NCBI RefSeq assembly: GCF_032884065.1 | Contig: NC_088866.1 | Span: 47,026,886 to 47,090,885 of the forward strand | Direction: 5' to 3' | DNA: 64,000 nucleotides | DNA from: Artemia franciscana | Lineage: Eukaryota > Arthropoda > Branchiopoda > Anostraca > Artemiidae | Shown: in pieces, positions 1-10,706 of the stretch | How positions within the stretch are numbered: position 1 is the first letter of the stretch | Layout: each line of letters starts with the position of its first letter | Notes under the pieces: model-generated | The model's database searches: none | Seen by the model: the letters and a program-made list of their open reading frames with translations, nothing else | Told to the model about the DNA's origin: nothing | Made by a program: the position numbers and the translations under genes

Positions 1-400
1 TTCATTTTCATCATGGATAGTGACAAACGCCCCCACTTTCACCAATATGTTATTCATTGATTCATCATGTGAGCTTTGAGATAGTGAGCTTGACCAGCCA
101 AGATGTTGAACGTTTTTGATAATACTTGGGTAAGGTCCAGGGGGGACTTTTTGGGGGGTGTTCTATGCATTGCCTATTGGAATAAGGTTTAATACTAACA
201 AAAATAATATTATAATACCAGACTGTCTGCACTCTTACAAAGGGAGGACTTCACTATCCACAAAAAACCACGGTGTGGTCCAGAAGTTGGTTTGGTCCAC
301 CATTGGTTGGGTTGACTGCTGATAAATTGAGATAAATATCACAAGAAATTTTATTATAAATTTCTTTAAGCGTTGCTGTTGCGGTTTAAAATCAAAGAGT

Positions 401-655
401 TATGGTCATCAAGTCATGGCTAATTGTAGGAAAAGCCAAGACAGATAGTCCAATTGAGTGAGAGGCAATTCTGGCATGAACCCCCCTTATTAGGATTTAT
501 TAAAAATGATGTTAGTTCACTTGTTAATAGATAGATAGGTCTATCTATTATTTGTCCATGTGTCATTCCTAGGGCAATAGAACTAAAGTAGATTGTCATA
601 GAGCTAAGGTAGTCACAGAACTTGTAGTTTTCCAAGTGTTTGGTTAAATGGTACA
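401..655 (+). repeat. D-type interspersed repeat
   Basis: This module begins near GGCTAATTGTAGG, continues through GCCAAGACAGATAGTCC and CTTATTAGGATT, and ends near CCAAGTGTTTGGTTAAAT. Related copies are at 9203-9457, 42150-42306 (right half), 56496-56720 and 63785-64000, with left halves at 36777-36832 and 40488-40538. It has no coding content. It matters because both the 33-kb transposon and the A-B-C repeats are inserted in copies of it. Confidence 0.8.
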
Positions 656-1130
656 GGTTAACGGCGGGACTAATTGTGCCTCTCTTATTGGACCAATCCT
701 TGTTTGTTATTTTTTTTTTAGCAAGTCACGCCTGCCTAGAGTCTCGGGCAGGGTGACTAAGAATTTAAAATTGATATGGGACCACCTGCCTATACAAAAC
801 TTGCCTACCTAAGGTCTTAGATAATTTGTACTTTTGCCGAGACTAAAGAAAGAAAAGTTAGATTTAAAAGAAAGAAGCTTCGCTAATAAATGAGATTTGG
901 CCTTTAATTTTTTTTTGGGAAGTAGGGGGTTTAAATTTTGTCCCAATTCCTTAATAATGACCCATGAATCACAAAGGCCGTAAAATAAATATTTGAAATT
1001 ATTAAAAATATGTTAGCGTAAAGAGCGAGGTATTACGAGGAGTTGAACCCCTCATATGCGTAATAATTTCTGTTCGAGAAATTGTGGGGAAAAAAGAGTG
1101 GGAGAAACGAGAAAAGAGTGGGGGCCCGGT

Positions 1131-1891
1131 TAATTCGCAAAAAATAGAAAAAATGAAGTATTTTTAACTTATCAGCGGGTGATTGGATCTTAATGAAATT
1201 TGAAGTTTGGAATGATATTTTGTCTGAGAGCCCTTATTTTAAATCCCGACCGGATCTGATGACATTGGGGGAGTTGGAGGGGGAAAACCTAAAGTCCTGG
1301 TTTTTCTACTTTAGGCACTTCCAGGTAAGCTAGGACAATGAAATTTGGTAAGCGTATCAGGGACCGGACCAGATTAAATTAGACATAGTCGTTTTCCCGA
1401 TTTGACCATCTGGGGGGGGCCGGTTAATTCGGAAAAAATAGAAAATATGAAGTATTTTTAACTTATGAGCGGGTGATTGGATCTTAAAGAAATTTGATGT
1501 TTAGAATGATATTGTGTCTCAGAGCTCTTGTTTTAAATCCCGACTGGGTCTGATGACATTGGGGGGAGTTGGAGGGGGGAACCTAAAATCTTGGAAAACA
1601 CTTAGAGTGGAGGGATCGGGATGAAACTTGATGGGGGGGGACCGGAAATCTTAGAAAATACTTAAAGCGGTGAAACCAGGATGAACCTGGATGGGAAGAA
1701 TAGAAACCTGTCTAAGATACGTGACTGACGTAACTGGACCGGATCTGCTCTCTTTGGTGGAATTGGGGGGGGGGGTAATATTGAAAATTGAAGTATTTGT
1801 AACTTACGAAAGGGTGACCAGATCTTAATGAAATTTGATATTTAGAAGGATCTTGTGCTTTAAAGTTCTAATTTCAAATTCCGACCAGATC
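1131..1891 (+). repeat. G-rich tandem repeat, partial array
   Basis: Two to three diverged copies of the unit described at 9930-12590, recognisable by GGGTGATTGGATCTTAA, GAAATTTGA and runs of G after TGACATT. The last unit is interrupted at about 1892 by a B/C-type repeat, whereas the duplicate copy at 10706 continues into further units. Confidence 0.8.
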
Positions 1892-2690
1892 CTTTGACAT
1901 TAAATACTTTAGCATAAAGAGCAATATATTTAGGAGGAAATAAATACATCGCTCTTTATGCTAAAGTATTTTTAGTAATTTCAACTACTTATTCTACGGC
2001 CTCTCTGATTCAGGGGTCATTCTTAAAGAATTGGGACAAAACTTAAGATTTAGTATAAAGAGCGAGGTATTAACGAGGGGACACACCCCCTCATATACAT
2101 AATAAAAATGTAAGAATATAAAAGTTTTGTTACGTAAGTTAATTCTTAAGTTACGTATATTTTTTACTAATAAAAACGTTAGTTAAAAATTAAAAGTTCT
2201 ACTTACCTTTTTAAGTAACCGAAAAACTGGAGGGCAACTACGCCTCCTTCCCAACCATTTATTTTTTTAAATCGTCTGATCAAAAGTAAGAGAAAGCCAT
2301 TTAGCCAAAAAAAAATATTAGTATGCAAATTTCATTTTAATCATTTATGTGCGGAGAGCCAAAATAAAAATACATTAATTCAAAAACGTTCAGAAATTAA
2401 ATAAAAAAAACAATTTTTTTTAACTGAGAGTAAGGAGCGACATTAAAACTTAAAACGAACAGAAATTACTCCGTATATGAAATGGGTTTTCCCCTCCCTA
2501 ATCCCTCGCTCTTTACGCTAAAGTTTCACTCTTTGCCACAATTCTAATTTTATAAACAATTATAAACTTTAGCGTAAAGAGCGAGGGATTGCGGAGGGGA
2601 AAACCCATTTCATATACGGAGTAATTTCTGTTCGTTTTAAGTTTTAATGTCGCTCCTTACTTTCAGTTAAAAAACTAGTTTTTTTATTTA
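1892..2690 (+). repeat. B and C modules of the A-B-C repeat family, with hairpin
   Basis: This starts with a short inverted repeat (arms of about 20 nt built on ACTTTAGCATAAAGAGC and its complement, 1896-1965). It continues through B-module sequence (CTACGGCC, GGGGTCATTCTTAA, AAAGAGCGAGGTATT). It ends in a C-module hairpin at 2422-2668. The two hairpin arms of about 100 nt are nearly perfect complements around a loop of about 40 nt. There is no coding potential. Confidence 0.82.
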
Positions 2691-3727
2691 ATCATTTACA
2701 GACACGACATACTTTTCACTAAAATACCATTTTCTTAGCATGGTGTTACAGAAAGTTTATTCTGTTTCTTGCCTTTCTGAAATCCTTGAAAAAAGTCGGA
2801 TCCTGAGTATTTAGAGCAGATCTCTTTTGTTTCTCTCACTTATGATTTGGTCAGTAATCCATGGCTTTCGTGGTTTATCCTCCTTCCGTCTGACAGCTCG
2901 TTAGGGATACGTTTTATCATAAATTGGCAGTAAAATAGACATGAATTTATTGTAAGTTCAAAGGATCATCTTTTTGATGCAAAAGATATTTAATGTTAAC
3001 TAGCCGCTTTGAAAGAGTTTGACAAACCGTCTTTTGGTCAATAGCACAAGTTCCAGTTCCAAAAATAAGTCTTAAAAAACAAAAGATTCTGAGATTTCAA
3101 AATTGACGTATTGTAGACAAACTATAGACAAAATATGTCATATTATGGATAATATATTATTTAGACAAAGTATGGACAAAATCTGGCTGAAAATGACAAA
3201 TAATTGGGTGCTTAGGGGACATATTCATGCAACTGAAAGTTTGAAACCCTGATCTTGTGTTTTATTTTCATCATCATCATCAACCGTCTGAAATTCCGCC
3301 GGCCATATTAAAAGGAGTCACAAGGGGTTGGTGAAAGAAATTTTCAGGTTCCTCAACCGGAACCTGAAAATTTCCATTAAGGTAAACTTGCTTGAATACT
3401 TTATGTAGACCCATATTTTAACAAAGTGGGTCTCTTTAAATTAGTCTGCAACTCTAAGTAACGATAAAAATCAAAAGAAAAGGTAATTACTAGGCTATGC
3501 ATAATGGATAGTATGTTAAGTAGGCTAATAAAATTCCCTTTTCAATGTGAAGCCCGTAGCATATGATGTCTATTAATAAGATTATTCTGTATTGACTTCA
3601 TTTGATATCTTGCCTAAATTTGAAGGCGATTTAAAATAAAAATCATAGGCTATAGTTGTAATTGCCAGCTGGTAGACATTTTTGCCAGCTGGTAGGAGAG
3701 TATTTGCAACAATAGAAAATGTCTGGT
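2691..3727. other. No recognisable gene
   Basis: AT-rich sequence with stop codons in all frames and a short (TCA)n run near 3270. I see no coding homology, RNA gene or clear mobile-element end. Confidence 0.5.
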
Positions 3728-4645
3728 TAATGTTTATATTAACAGACTACACAGGTAGCTAAGGAACAAACATAGGCTACCTCTATATTCAGGATTGCAT
3801 CCTGATCCAAATTTAACATACATTTATATCAGAAATGAACTTTATTCCCCCATAAATATGTAACAAGGTAAATTTGTGACAGTGATAAAACTGACTTACC
3901 AATGAAGTGAAAATACCACTTGTTGCCTTTTTTATGTTCTTTACAAATATATTAATTTCTTTTACTGTAAATTCAAATTTAAGCACTTATTAACATAACG
4001 TTAGCTTGCTACAAATAATTTTGTATCTGAGAAAATGTAGCATTATTTTAACAAATATGACTAAGAAAAGATGGTGCTGAGAAAATATAATATTTTTTGT
4101 GGAAAACAAGCAATAACTTATACTTTTATTGACAATTTTAATTGAAACTTACATTTATAGCTGAAATTGCAGCCTGAATCCAAATCTAACATGTACTTTC
4201 ATCATAAATAAACTTTATTCTCACCCCATCCCTCTAATCTGCAAATATATACCCTGAATTGGTATGCAGTAGGGTAAGACAACCAGTACTGGGACACTTT
4301 GATCACTCTGCCTATTTTGGGACAGAATTTTTGATTAGATCACAACATGTCCAATACTGGGACAAAGGACTTTAATCTTGGACATCCAATCCATACATTC
4401 TTTTGCGTTGTATCCAAAAAACCTGTTGTCTTTTGTCCCAGTATTGGACATCTTGCAATCCAATCAAAGATTCTGTCCCAGAATAGGCAGAGTGATTGAA
4501 GTGTCCCAGCACTGGTTGTCTTACCCTAAAGTTCACTTTTGATGCAAATGAATATTAAATTTAGATTCAGGATACAATTCAGAGATTCAAGAGGTAAGTT
4601 TGTTTCTTATCTACCTGAATAGTCTGTTAATATAAACATTTCCAA
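3728..4645. repeat. Diverged foldback element with inverted ends
   Basis: The left end (AATGTTTATATTAACAGACT, about 3728 onward) reappears inverted at about 4620-4645. The match continues inward for roughly 100 nt on each side through a segment resembling GAATCCAAATTTAACAT. Internal sequence is partly duplicated (about 3785-3970 resembles 4165-4260 and 4660-4780). A smaller MITE at 4272-4526 is inserted inside. No protein is encoded. Confidence 0.6.
4272..4526. mobile_element. 255-bp MITE with long TIRs and TA target duplication
   Basis: The ends are GGGTAAGACAACCAGTACTG and its complement. The inverted arms extend for over 100 nt with few mismatches, through the repeated motif CAGTACTGGGACA. 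The element is flanked by TA on both sides (4270-4271 and 4527-4528), as expected of Tc1/mariner/pogo-type insertion. It has no coding capacity, so it is a non-autonomous element mobilised by a transposase encoded elsewhere. Confidence 0.82.
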
Positions 4646-4649
4646 GAAT

Positions 4650-6729
4650 GGGAAGTAAATTTTTTGTTGTTCATACTATTGACTTGAGAATAAAGTGAAA
4701 CTACCTCTAAATGTTTCTTTTTACATTTTCTTTACAAATATAATTATTACTTCTTTTGCAAATTCAAATTTCTGTACTTTTTGAAGTTTTGAAAATGACC
4801 AAAATATTTCTAGATTCTGGGTATAAAAAAGGTTTAGAACATTGGTCCAAAACTTAATATTTGATTATACATCAATTTTTTAATTTTACAATATTATGCT
4901 GTTTTCTTTTTCCTTGATGCTTGATGTTCAATTAAAATATGGGTTTTTTATTAAATATTAGAAATATAAAAGCCAGCAAAAGAAGGTATAGATAAATATC
5001 CCATGAGGTTCCAATCCAAAGCAGTATTTAAATTTACAGATATTCAAAATGTTAGCAAATTCAGGTTAGGTTATGTTTAAAGGGCTTAAATTTGAATCTG
5101 CAAATAAGTGATTTTTGTATTTGTATAAAGTTTAAAAAAAGCATCAAGCACCTAAATGTTCACTCTTCATAAGTCAAAAATATGAACAATGAAAAATTTT
5201 CCAAATGGGTAGTTATTAAGTACTGGAGGCATTATCTTAGACTGTCATAAAACTTCAATCTTAACTTTCCTTTTATCAATTGCTAGGCCTAGCCTACAAG
5301 ATAATGAGAGGGTTCATTTAAATTTGAAGGATATTGACCAAACTCAATTATTATTAGTATCTTATGTAAAAAAATTTATGATAGAACAATTTAATTGTAC
5401 AATGAAAGTAAGGACAGTTTTTGGACTAGTAAGCTTTTTTTTCATTTGGCTATTGTGACTAGAGCTTTTATTGCCTCTATAAGCTATATTTTATCATGAC
5501 CCCTAGTATTAGTGCACATGTGGGGCTTTTGAGAAAGAAACATGTTCAGAAATCAATATTCAATATGGTACCACTTCCAATCAGGCTTCTTTTAATAAAT
5601 ACACTTTCTCCTTTGTTAATATAGGGTGGCTTTGGATTTGAAAAACAATGCATTGACATTTGATTGCTTCTAACCAATTTTCTGAAACAAAGCAGCATCT
5701 ATAATTTTCTTTAAAAGTATATGTTGAAAGATTGCCTATAACTTGTGTTGTATATTTTTACTTATTTTACACAAAGAAATTTTTTAAACCATAGGCATGT
5801 CTTGTCATCTTTGAATATAGATATCTATCTTGTCTATCTGTTATCTTAATCTAAGCTTGTTTAATACCTTTGAAAGATATGCAATTTTTGAAACAAGTAT
5901 TTATTTTCATTGTGTATTTTAAAATTTAAATGGTATCCAATATGAAATGTTGAACATTTTGATTCTCAGCTAAAAGTAGAACTTGTTTTTTCTCAAGCAG
6001 CAAAGATTTGGGATCCTTAGTGTGTTCCTTTACCTGTAGGTGCTCCTTGACTGGCAGTATGGTTAAAATGGTATATTAGCAGATCTGCATTCTTTGAAAA
6101 TCACTTCTGAATTTTTGTTAATATTATTGGTATTAACTTTTTCAAAAGAAAAGCAACAAACTTTTGCAACAAGTTCCACCAATGATTTATGTATTATCTT
6201 ATTTGACCCTTTGGGCATGAATGAGGAGACACTATTAGAAGCTTTATTAAAAAAAAAATCATTTTACTTTTTGTAAAAACTACTTTTATTTTCTAATGTA
6301 TTGAAATATATATTCCATGCAAGATAATCTTTATTTTCAAATGTTTTAAAAAATTACAAATCCATATAAAAAAGATAAAAATACACTTCAAAGATATAAG
6401 ATAATATAAACAGCAGCTGAGTATGGATCACTTTATAGATGATTAGACAAAATTGACCAAGAGGTTTCTTTTGTTAGAGATGATAATTGATTGTCACTGT
6501 GATATCTTAGTCAGAGAATAACAGCTTTCATTTAGTCAAATATTTGGTCAAATCTCAGTGGATGACCAAACAAATAACCAATAAGGGCCTTGAATTTAAA
6601 GCTAACTTTGATGCCTAAATTGAAAGTAAAAAATTTTGCCTATTTGAAATCTTCTTCTTTGGCAGATGCAGGCTTTTCAGTCAAGACTACTCAGCCATTT
6701 TTCTTTTGATTCACTCTGTGATGGACAGG
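4650..6729. other. No recognisable gene
   Basis: AT-rich sequence. A 60-codon reading frame at 6094-6276 begins with a hydrophobic stretch but has no supporting splice or homology signal, so I do not call it. Confidence 0.45.
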
Positions 6730-8970
6730 GTTACCGATTTGGCTGCTTCTTATTTATCTAAAATTTGCTCAGATTTTTTTCAGTAGATCTTTTGATAAAA
6801 GTAGATCAAATATAAGATGATAAATACTGATTTTTGAGCTCTGGGGGCATGTATAGCGAGATAGACTCTTGGCTGATGGTGAAAATTTGTGGTGTTTGAA
6901 GCCCTTTAAGAGTTGACATTGCAGAATATTCTGTGCAGACGTCAGCCTATTACATTCAAATAGGCAATGGTCAATTGTTTCATTTTTAAAATTACAAAAC
7001 CTGCAAAGAGGGAACTGTGCCACTTGAATTAGGGAACTGATATGATAACACCTCAAAATTTAGCCCATTTGAGCCAGACAAAATTCTATGATAAATCTTG
7101 GAAAGGTGCTTGTTGGGGAAAGGCAATAGGATTGGATTATTTCTATGTAACAACATCTCTGATAATCTCCGTTGGTGAATATCCCTAATGGGGTTTGGCA
7201 CTGGGAATTTCTTTGGGGTATTGACATAATCATTTGCAATGCCTCTATACATGGATAGATTTCTTAACCAGTTATGCAGAGTATGAGAGCTATTAGTTCA
7301 ATTTTTGTAAGATAATTAATCAAAATAAATCTTTGTCTTTCATTTATAGTTGATTTATAGTCCACTCTCAGTAAGGAGAAACTTGGTGTTTGTTGGTTTT
7401 CTTAGACCAAATGTGAGATGGATTATATCATTTTGTGTTGTTTCAATTTTTGCATATGGGTATTAGCACAAGCACCATAAACAATGAAGCCATAATTAAT
7501 ATGGGGTCTTATAGGTGATTTATAAAATTTGAACAATGTTTTCTCATGACAGCCCCAAGGTGTTGATAGTAGTCTTTTTATTATTATTATTTTTTCTAAG
7601 GTAATTTTTAATTGTTTGTGATGTGAAGGTGGAAATTGAGTTTTGGGTCAAGCATGAGGCCTAGGTAACTTATTTGATTGTCCTCTTGAATAATTATTCC
7701 ATTTAGAGTTAGCCTTGCATTAAGATTATTTTGCTTGTGGTGGAATTGGATTTGGTGCAATGGATAAATCAGAATTTTGAGAAAACTTTTCAAATTGGAA
7801 TGGTGATTTTTGCAACTTTGAATGTGTAATCCCAAAGGTTTTGCCAGTTGCCCATAATACCAGATCATCAGCATATTGTAAATTGGTGTGTGGGAAGTTC
7901 ATGTCCTAGAGAAATATGGAAAAGAGGAGGCAGCTCAGGACTGTACCCTGTGGAAGACCTTTGGTTATCGCAGTTTTTGGTTAGAAGGGTGAACCTACAA
8001 AAACAATGGAACTTCGATTTTCTAGGAAAGATTTTATAAAGGATACAAGCGGGGGGGGGGGATAATCAAAGACTTGCAAGTTTAACCAATAGAATCTGGT
8101 GATTAACATTGTCATATGCCTCTTCAAAGTCTAGTAATGCAGCAATTAGGATATTATTTTTGGATATGAATTCATTTATTGCATTTGTTTTTTGTGTGTC
8201 CTAGTTTTAAATATTTTTGGCACTGGATTGGTTTTGGCTTGTAGGGCTTATGGAGTTTCCTTTGTCCAAAAAGAAATATCTGGGCCAAGATATTGCATTC
8301 TTCTCTGATTGTGAATAAGAAAGACTTGCTTGACTTTTGGCCATTGACATCTGGTTTACTCAGTTGGGTGACATCAGCAACTGGGAACAGGTTACCTGTT
8401 CTGTCAGAAAGCCCCTCATTTAGCTCCAGAATAGGTATTTCTGGAGGGATACACAACTATTTTTGCTGGATTATGGTTTGGAGTCCATAGAACAGATTTT
8501 ATTGGGATGTTAAGAAGAGATTTCAAATTCAGCAATATTTCTGCTGATTTAGCATTTTGGAGGGCTATTAGCAGAGATCCATCATGGTTAATGTTTAAAG
8601 AGAAAAATGATTTTAACAATTTGAAGAATGCAACCCTTAATTAAGCTATCTTATTTATCTCAAAGGGGGTATCTGGAGAAATTTTAAAGTAAATTCCAAG
8701 GTTTTGTGAAGGAGGAATTGGATCATGACATGGGGTTATTTGTGATCAGGCAGATTTTTTTTCTTTTTTGGAGCTCCTTGATAGGATCTCTTGAAATTCA
8801 ATTTCATTTTCATCATGGATAGTGACAAACGCCCCCACTTTCACCAATATGTTATTCATTGATTCATCATGTGAGCTTTGAGATAGTGAGCTTGACCAGC
8901 CAAGATGCTGAACGTTTTTGATAATACTTGGGTAAGGTCCAGGGGGGACTTTTTGGGGGGTGTTCTATGC
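6730..8970 (-). pseudogene. Internally deleted non-LTR (LINE) retrotransposon, ORF1 fused to RT
   Basis: Read on the minus strand from about 8940 down. An ORF1-like segment (8940-8416, with stops) leads to a CCHC zinc knuckle with QCQKYLKLGHTKNKC (8175-8220). Directly after it comes reverse-transcriptase palm sequence LIAALLDFEEAYDNVNH (about 8105-8155). There follow GLPQGTVLSCLLFSI (about 7925-7970), the catalytic YADDLVLWATGK (about 7845-7885), thumb sequence SYLGLMLDPKLNF (about 7625-7665), and a C-terminal C-x2-C..H-x4-C finger CRFCNFKNETIDHCLFEC (about 6960-7010). The whole endonuclease domain and the first part of RT are missing between the knuckle and the palm, and several stops and frame changes break the rest. 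The clade looks CR1/Jockey/I-like. It is dead as a protein gene. Confidence 0.85.
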
Positions 8971-10706
8971 ATTGCCTATTGGAATAAGGTTTAATACTAA
9001 CAAAAATAATATTATAATACCAGACTGTCTGCACTCTTACAAAGGGAGGACTTCACTATCCACAAAAAACCACGGTGTGGTCCAGAAGTTGGTTTGGTCC
9101 ACCATTGGTTGGGTTGACTGCTGATAAATTGAGATAAATATCACAAGAAATTTTATTATAAATTTCTTTAAGCGTTGCTGTTGCGGTTTAAAATCAAAGA
9201 GTTATGGTCATCAAGTCATGGCTAATTGTAGGAAAAGCCAAGACAGATAGTCCAATTGAGTGAGAGGCAATTCTGGCATGAACCCCCCTTATTAGGATTT
9301 ATTAAAAATGATGTTAGTTCACTTGTTAATAGATAGATAGGTCTATCTATTATTTGTCCATGCGTCATTCCTAGGGCAATAGAACTAAAGTAGATTGTCA
9401 TAGAGCTAAGGTAGTCACAGAACTTGTAGTTTTCCAAGTGTTTGGTTAAATGGTACAGGTTAACGGCGGGACTAATTGTGCCTCTCTTATTGGACCAATC
9501 CTTGTTTGTTATTTTTTTTTAGCAAGTCACGCCTGCCTAGAGTCTCGGGCAGGGTGACTAAGAATTTAAAATTGATATGGGACCACCTGCCTATACAAAA
9601 CTTGCCTACCTAAGGTCTTAGATAATTTGTACTTTTGCCGAGACTAAAGAAAGAAAAGTTAGATTTAAAAGAAAGAAGCTTCGCTAATAAATGAGATTTG
9701 GCCTTTAATTTTTTTTTGGGAAGTAGGGGGTTTAAATTTTGTCCCAATTCCTTAATAATGACCCATGAATCACAAAGGCCGTAAAATAAATATTTGAAAT
9801 TATTAAAAATATGTTAGCGTAAAGAGCGAGGTATTACGAGGAGTTGAACCCCTCATATGCGTAATAATTTCTGTTCGAGAAATTGTGGGGAAAAAAGAGT
9901 GGGAGAAACGAGAAAAGAGTGGGGGCCCGGTTAATTCGCAAAAAATAGAAAAAATGAAGTATTTTTAACTTATCAGCGGGTGATTGGATCTTAATGAAAT
10001 TTGAAGTTTGGAATGATATTTTGTCTGAGAGCCCTTATTTTAAATCCCGACCGGATCTGATGACATTGGGGGAGTTGGAGGGGGAAAACCTAAAGTCCTG
10101 GTTTTTCTACTTTAGGCACTTCCAGGTAAGCTAGGACAATGAAATTTGGTAAGCGTATCAGGGACCGGACCAGATTAAATTAGACATAGTCGTTTTCCCG
10201 ATTTGACCATCTGGGGGGGGCCGGTTAATTCGGAAAAAATAGAAAATATGAAGTATTTTTAACTTATGAGCGGGTGATTGGATCTTAAAGAAATTTGATG
10301 TTTAGAATGATATTGTGTCTCAGAGCTCTTGTTTTAAATCCCGACTGGGTCTGATGACATTGGGGGGAGTTGGAGGGGGGAACCTAAAATCTTGGAAAAC
10401 ACTTAGAGTGGAGGGATCGGGATGAAACTTGATGGGGGGGGACCGGAAATCTTAGAAAATACTTAAAGCGGTGAAACCAGGATGAACCTGGATGGGAAGA
10501 ATAGAAACCTGTCTAAGATACGTGACTGACGTAACTGGACCGGATCTGCTCTCTTTGGTGGAATTGGAGGGGGGGGGGGTAATATTGAAAATTGAAGTAT
10601 TTGTAACTTACGAAAGGGTGACCAGATCTTAATGAAATTTGATATTTAGAAGGATCTTGTGCTTTAAAGTTCTAATTTCAAATTCCGACCAGATCCTTTG
10701 ACATTT
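8803..10706. repeat. Right copy of the near-identical duplication
   Basis: Partner of 1-1891 at an offset of 8802 bases. Here the flanking LINE ORF1 reading frame passes through 8803 without interruption (KVGAFVTIHDENEIEFQEIL spans the boundary). The sequence at window position 1 therefore lies inside another copy of that retrotransposon. The copies diverge at about 10706, where this one continues into the tandem array. Confidence 0.93.
9203..9457 (+). repeat. D-type interspersed repeat (duplicate of 401-655)
   Basis: Near-identical to the D repeat in the left duplication. The identical 71-codon minus-strand frames in the two copies arise from this repeat and are not genes. Confidence 0.8.

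Larger units (their letters stand above)
1..1891. repeat. Left copy of a near-identical long duplication
   Basis: Position 1 aligns with 8803 and the match runs without a large gap to about 1891 / 10706. I saw only a handful of substitutions (for example near 105 and 552) and changes in homopolymer length. The copy contains a D-type repeat (about 400-655) and the start of the G-rich tandem array. It begins inside what, in the other copy, is the ORF1 of a retrotransposon, so the duplication probably extends left of the window. The low divergence suggests a recent duplication or an assembly duplication. Confidence 0.93.

Noticed and set aside
420..635. 71-codon minus-strand frame, repeated exactly at 9222-9437
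   Set aside because: Its perfect repetition comes from the recent duplication of a D-type non-coding repeat, and other D copies do not keep the frame open.
6094..6276. 60-codon frame starting with a hydrophobic stretch
   Set aside because: No acceptor or promoter support, no homology, and it ends in A-rich low-complexity sequence.
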